Assembly: GCF_024138125.1 (NCBI RefSeq)
Contig: NZ_CP099993.1
Span: forward strand, 2,973,153 to 3,037,152
From: Halorussus salilacus
GTDB lineage: Archaea > Halobacteriota > Halobacteria > Halobacteriales > Haladaptataceae
Direction of reading: 5' to 3'
Length of the DNA: 64,000 nt
How positions within the stretch are numbered: position 1 is the stretch's first letter; each line of letters starts with the position of its first letter. Both the position numbers and the translations under genes were made by a program. Positions 62,573-64,000 of this stretch are shown one piece after another. Below the pieces are notes generated by a model. It was given only the letters and a program-made list of their open reading frames with translations, did no database searches and was not told the origin of the DNA.

Positions 62573-63772
62573 TCAGTTCCGCAGGGCTTCGACGGCGGCG
62601 AGTTCCTCGCCGGTGAGCATGTTGAGCGCCGCGCCGCCACCGGTACTGACGTGGTCGAAGCCCTCGATTCCGAACCGCCGGATGGCGGCGGCGGTGTCGC
62701 CGCCGCCGACCACGCTGTACTCGGCCTCGGTCGCGGTCTCGAACAGGTCGCGAGTGCCAGCGGCGAACGTCTCGTCCTCGAAGACGCCCGCGGGACCGTT
62801 GAGGATAGCGGTCCCGGGTCCTCGGAGACGGTCGCCGTACGCGGCGACCGTCTCCGAGCCGATGTCCATGACCGCCTCGCCGTCCTCGGGGGGCAGGTCG
62901 GAGACCGCGAGTTCGCACCGTTCGCCGTCGCGCTCGACCGCCACGTCCTTCGGGACCTCGATTCGGTCGCCGTACTCCGCGAGCATGTCGGCCGCGCGGT
63001 CGATCTCGTCCCAGTAGCCCTGGTCGTAGACGAAGTCGGCGCTGGCGTCGCCGAGGTCGATGCCCTCGGCCAGCAGGAACACGTTGGCGACGACGCCGGT
63101 CGTCAGCACGCTGTCGGCGAGGCCGCGTTCGAGGACGCTCTCGGCGACCGCCATCGAGTCGGGGACCTTCGCGCCGCCGACGACGTAGGTCCGAGGTTCG
63201 GGCGTGGCCTCGATGTCGCCGAGAACGTCGAGTTCGCGCTCCATCACTCTGCCCGCGTACCCCGACAGGCGGGTCGGGAAGCCCACGAGCGAGGGTTGCG
63301 AGCGGTGGGCGGCCGCGAACGCGTCGTTGACGTAGGCGTCGAGGACGCCCCCGAGCTTCTCGACCAGTTCGGTCCGGGCGGCCCGTTCGGGCGGAAACTC
63401 CATGTACTCCTCGCTGTAGAAGCGGGTGTTCTCCAGCACGACCGCCTCTCCGTCGTCGAGGTTCTCGACGGCGCGGCGGGCGTCCGACGAGAAGGTCGCG
63501 TCGGCGTACCCGGCCGGGGCGTCGAGGAGTTCGTCGAGGCGCTCGGCGTGCGGTCGGAGGTCCCTGAACTCGTCGCCGCCCGGTCGCCCCTGATGGGCGA
63601 GGACGGCGACTCGGCCGCCCCGTTCGAGCAGTTCCGAGAGGGTGTCGACGTGGGCGCGGAGACGGGCGTCGTCGGCGAGACTCCCGTCGTCGTCCAGCGG
63701 ACTGTTGATGTCGATACGCACTCCGAGCGTGGTCCCTTGGACGGCGAGGTCGTCCAGGGTCTGTATCGCCAT
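62573..63772 (-). CDS. pgk: Phosphoglycerate kinase
   Basis: 399 residues from the ATG at 63772. Archaeal PGK features: LGVRIDINSPLDDDG (variant of VR-D-N-P), LAHQGRPGG, VLENTRFYSEEYM, VVGGAKVPDSMA, ILNGPAGVFEDE, VGGGDTAAA and STGGGAALNML. It interconverts 1,3-bisphosphoglycerate and 3-phosphoglycerate with ATP in glycolysis/gluconeogenesis. The start is supported by a CATATATGCG TATA-like element ~25 bases upstream. The GNAT gene begins at its stop. Confidence 0.95.
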   Translation of the reverse strand: MAIQTLDDLAVQGTTLGVRIDINSPLDDDGSLADDARLRAHVDTLSELLERGGRVAVLAHQGRPGGDEFRDLRPHAERLDELLDAPAGYADATFSSDARRAVENLDDGEAVVLENTRFYSEEYMEFPPERAARTELVEKLGGVLDAYVNDAFAAAHRSQPSLVGFPTRLSGYAGRVMERELDVLGDIEATPEPRTYVVGGAKVPDSMAVAESVLERGLADSVLTTGVVANVFLLAEGIDLGDASADFVYDQGYWDEIDRAADMLAEYGDRIEVPKDVAVERDGERCELAVSDLPPEDGEAVMDIGSETVAAYGDRLRGPGTAILNGPAGVFEDETFAAGTRDLFETATEAEYSVVGGGDTAAAIRRFGIEGFDHVSTGGGAALNMLTGEELAAVEALRN

Positions 63773-63794
63773 ACCTGTGCTTGCGACAGCGGGA

Positions 63795-63804
63795 CGCATA
63801 TATG
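63795..63804 (-). promoter_or_regulatory. TATA-like element for pgk
   Basis: Minus-strand ACATATATGC region about 25-30 bases before the pgk ATG. The rest of 63805-64000 shows an AT-rich patch (AAATATAAATTCGAA) and, at 63990, an ATG too close to the window edge to judge. Confidence 0.5.
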
Positions 63805-64000
63805 TGTCGGGGTGAATGACAAATATAAATTCGAAATCGAGTGAACTTCGTTCGCACTCGTCGGACCGACCCCGGTCCGAGGCGGAACTGTAGCCCGCGA
63901 AATCCGTCTCCCTCGCCGCCTGTGAGAGCGCCCCTCGGCCGAGATATACCCCCTTGGTAGATTGAACTTTCCCGCCGGGCCACAGGAAAATGACACAATA

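Noticed and set aside
63990..64000. Start of a new gene at the right edge
   Set aside because: Only three codons are visible after the ATG; nothing can be said.

Overview
This 64 kb window is high-GC DNA from a haloarchaeon (class Halobacteria). The evidence is the strongly acidic predicted proteome, the many leaderless genes with a TATA-like element about 25-27 bases upstream of the start codon, twin-arginine signal peptides on secreted proteins, the archaellum (arl) genes, the archaea-specific CheF proteins, and an archaeal UDP-GlcNAc pathway. The genus cannot be fixed from sequence reading alone.

Region 1 (about 1-31 kb) is a surface or extracellular polysaccharide locus. It contains an apparently complete UDP-diacetamido-uronic acid route (hexapeptide acetyltransferase, PLP aminotransferase, Gfo/Idh oxidoreductase, UDP-HexNAc dehydrogenase, UDP-GlcNAc 2-epimerase; 11.4-17.7 kb). 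It also contains glycosyltransferases, a polysaccharide deacetylase, two FemAB/GNAT-like transferases, three alkaline-phosphatase/sulfatase-superfamily enzymes, a Wzx-like flippase, a large membrane protein and an NAD-dependent epimerase. Three beta-helix proteins are present, two of them secreted paralogs and one incomplete. An IS200/IS605 element with tnpA and tnpB sits in the middle (22.5-24.3 kb). The UDP-GlcNAc precursor enzymes glmM (9-10.4 kb), glmU and glmS (36.5-40 kb) flank the locus.

The most striking pattern in region 1 is a short promoter element, ATAACAAAG (variants GTAACAAAG and one ATTACAAAG). It occurs about ten times, upstream of nearly every transcription unit of the polysaccharide genes and of the units holding glmM, glmU and glmS. 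In the clearest cases it ends 25-27 bases before the start codon, where an archaeal TATA/BRE would lie. I did not find it upstream of the chemotaxis or archaellum genes. The two secreted beta-helix genes instead share a different duplicated leader.

Region 2 (31-36.5 kb and 41.5-60 kb) is the taxis and motility island. It holds CheF, a soluble transducer, a HEAT-repeat protein, a small membrane protein with an HTH regulator, CheW, a multi-PAS hybrid kinase and a second CheF. A long minus-strand series follows, read in the direction of transcription: cheW, cheY, cheB, cheA, cheC, tandem cheC-cheC, cheD, cheR, arlCE, arlF, arlG, arlH, arlI, arlJ. Most adjacent genes overlap by 4 bases or abut. 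No archaellin gene is in the window. Region 3 (60-64 kb) has a small wHTH protein with an internal duplication, an orphan Rieske protein, a zinc-ribbon protein, tRNA-Thr(TGT) with a duplicated 3' end, a GNAT and phosphoglycerate kinase.

The intergenic DNA is unusually rich in long perfect GC palindromes and short tandem duplications (6.8-7.1, 20.9-21.1, 27.7-27.9, 30.7, 36.5 and 41.1 kb).
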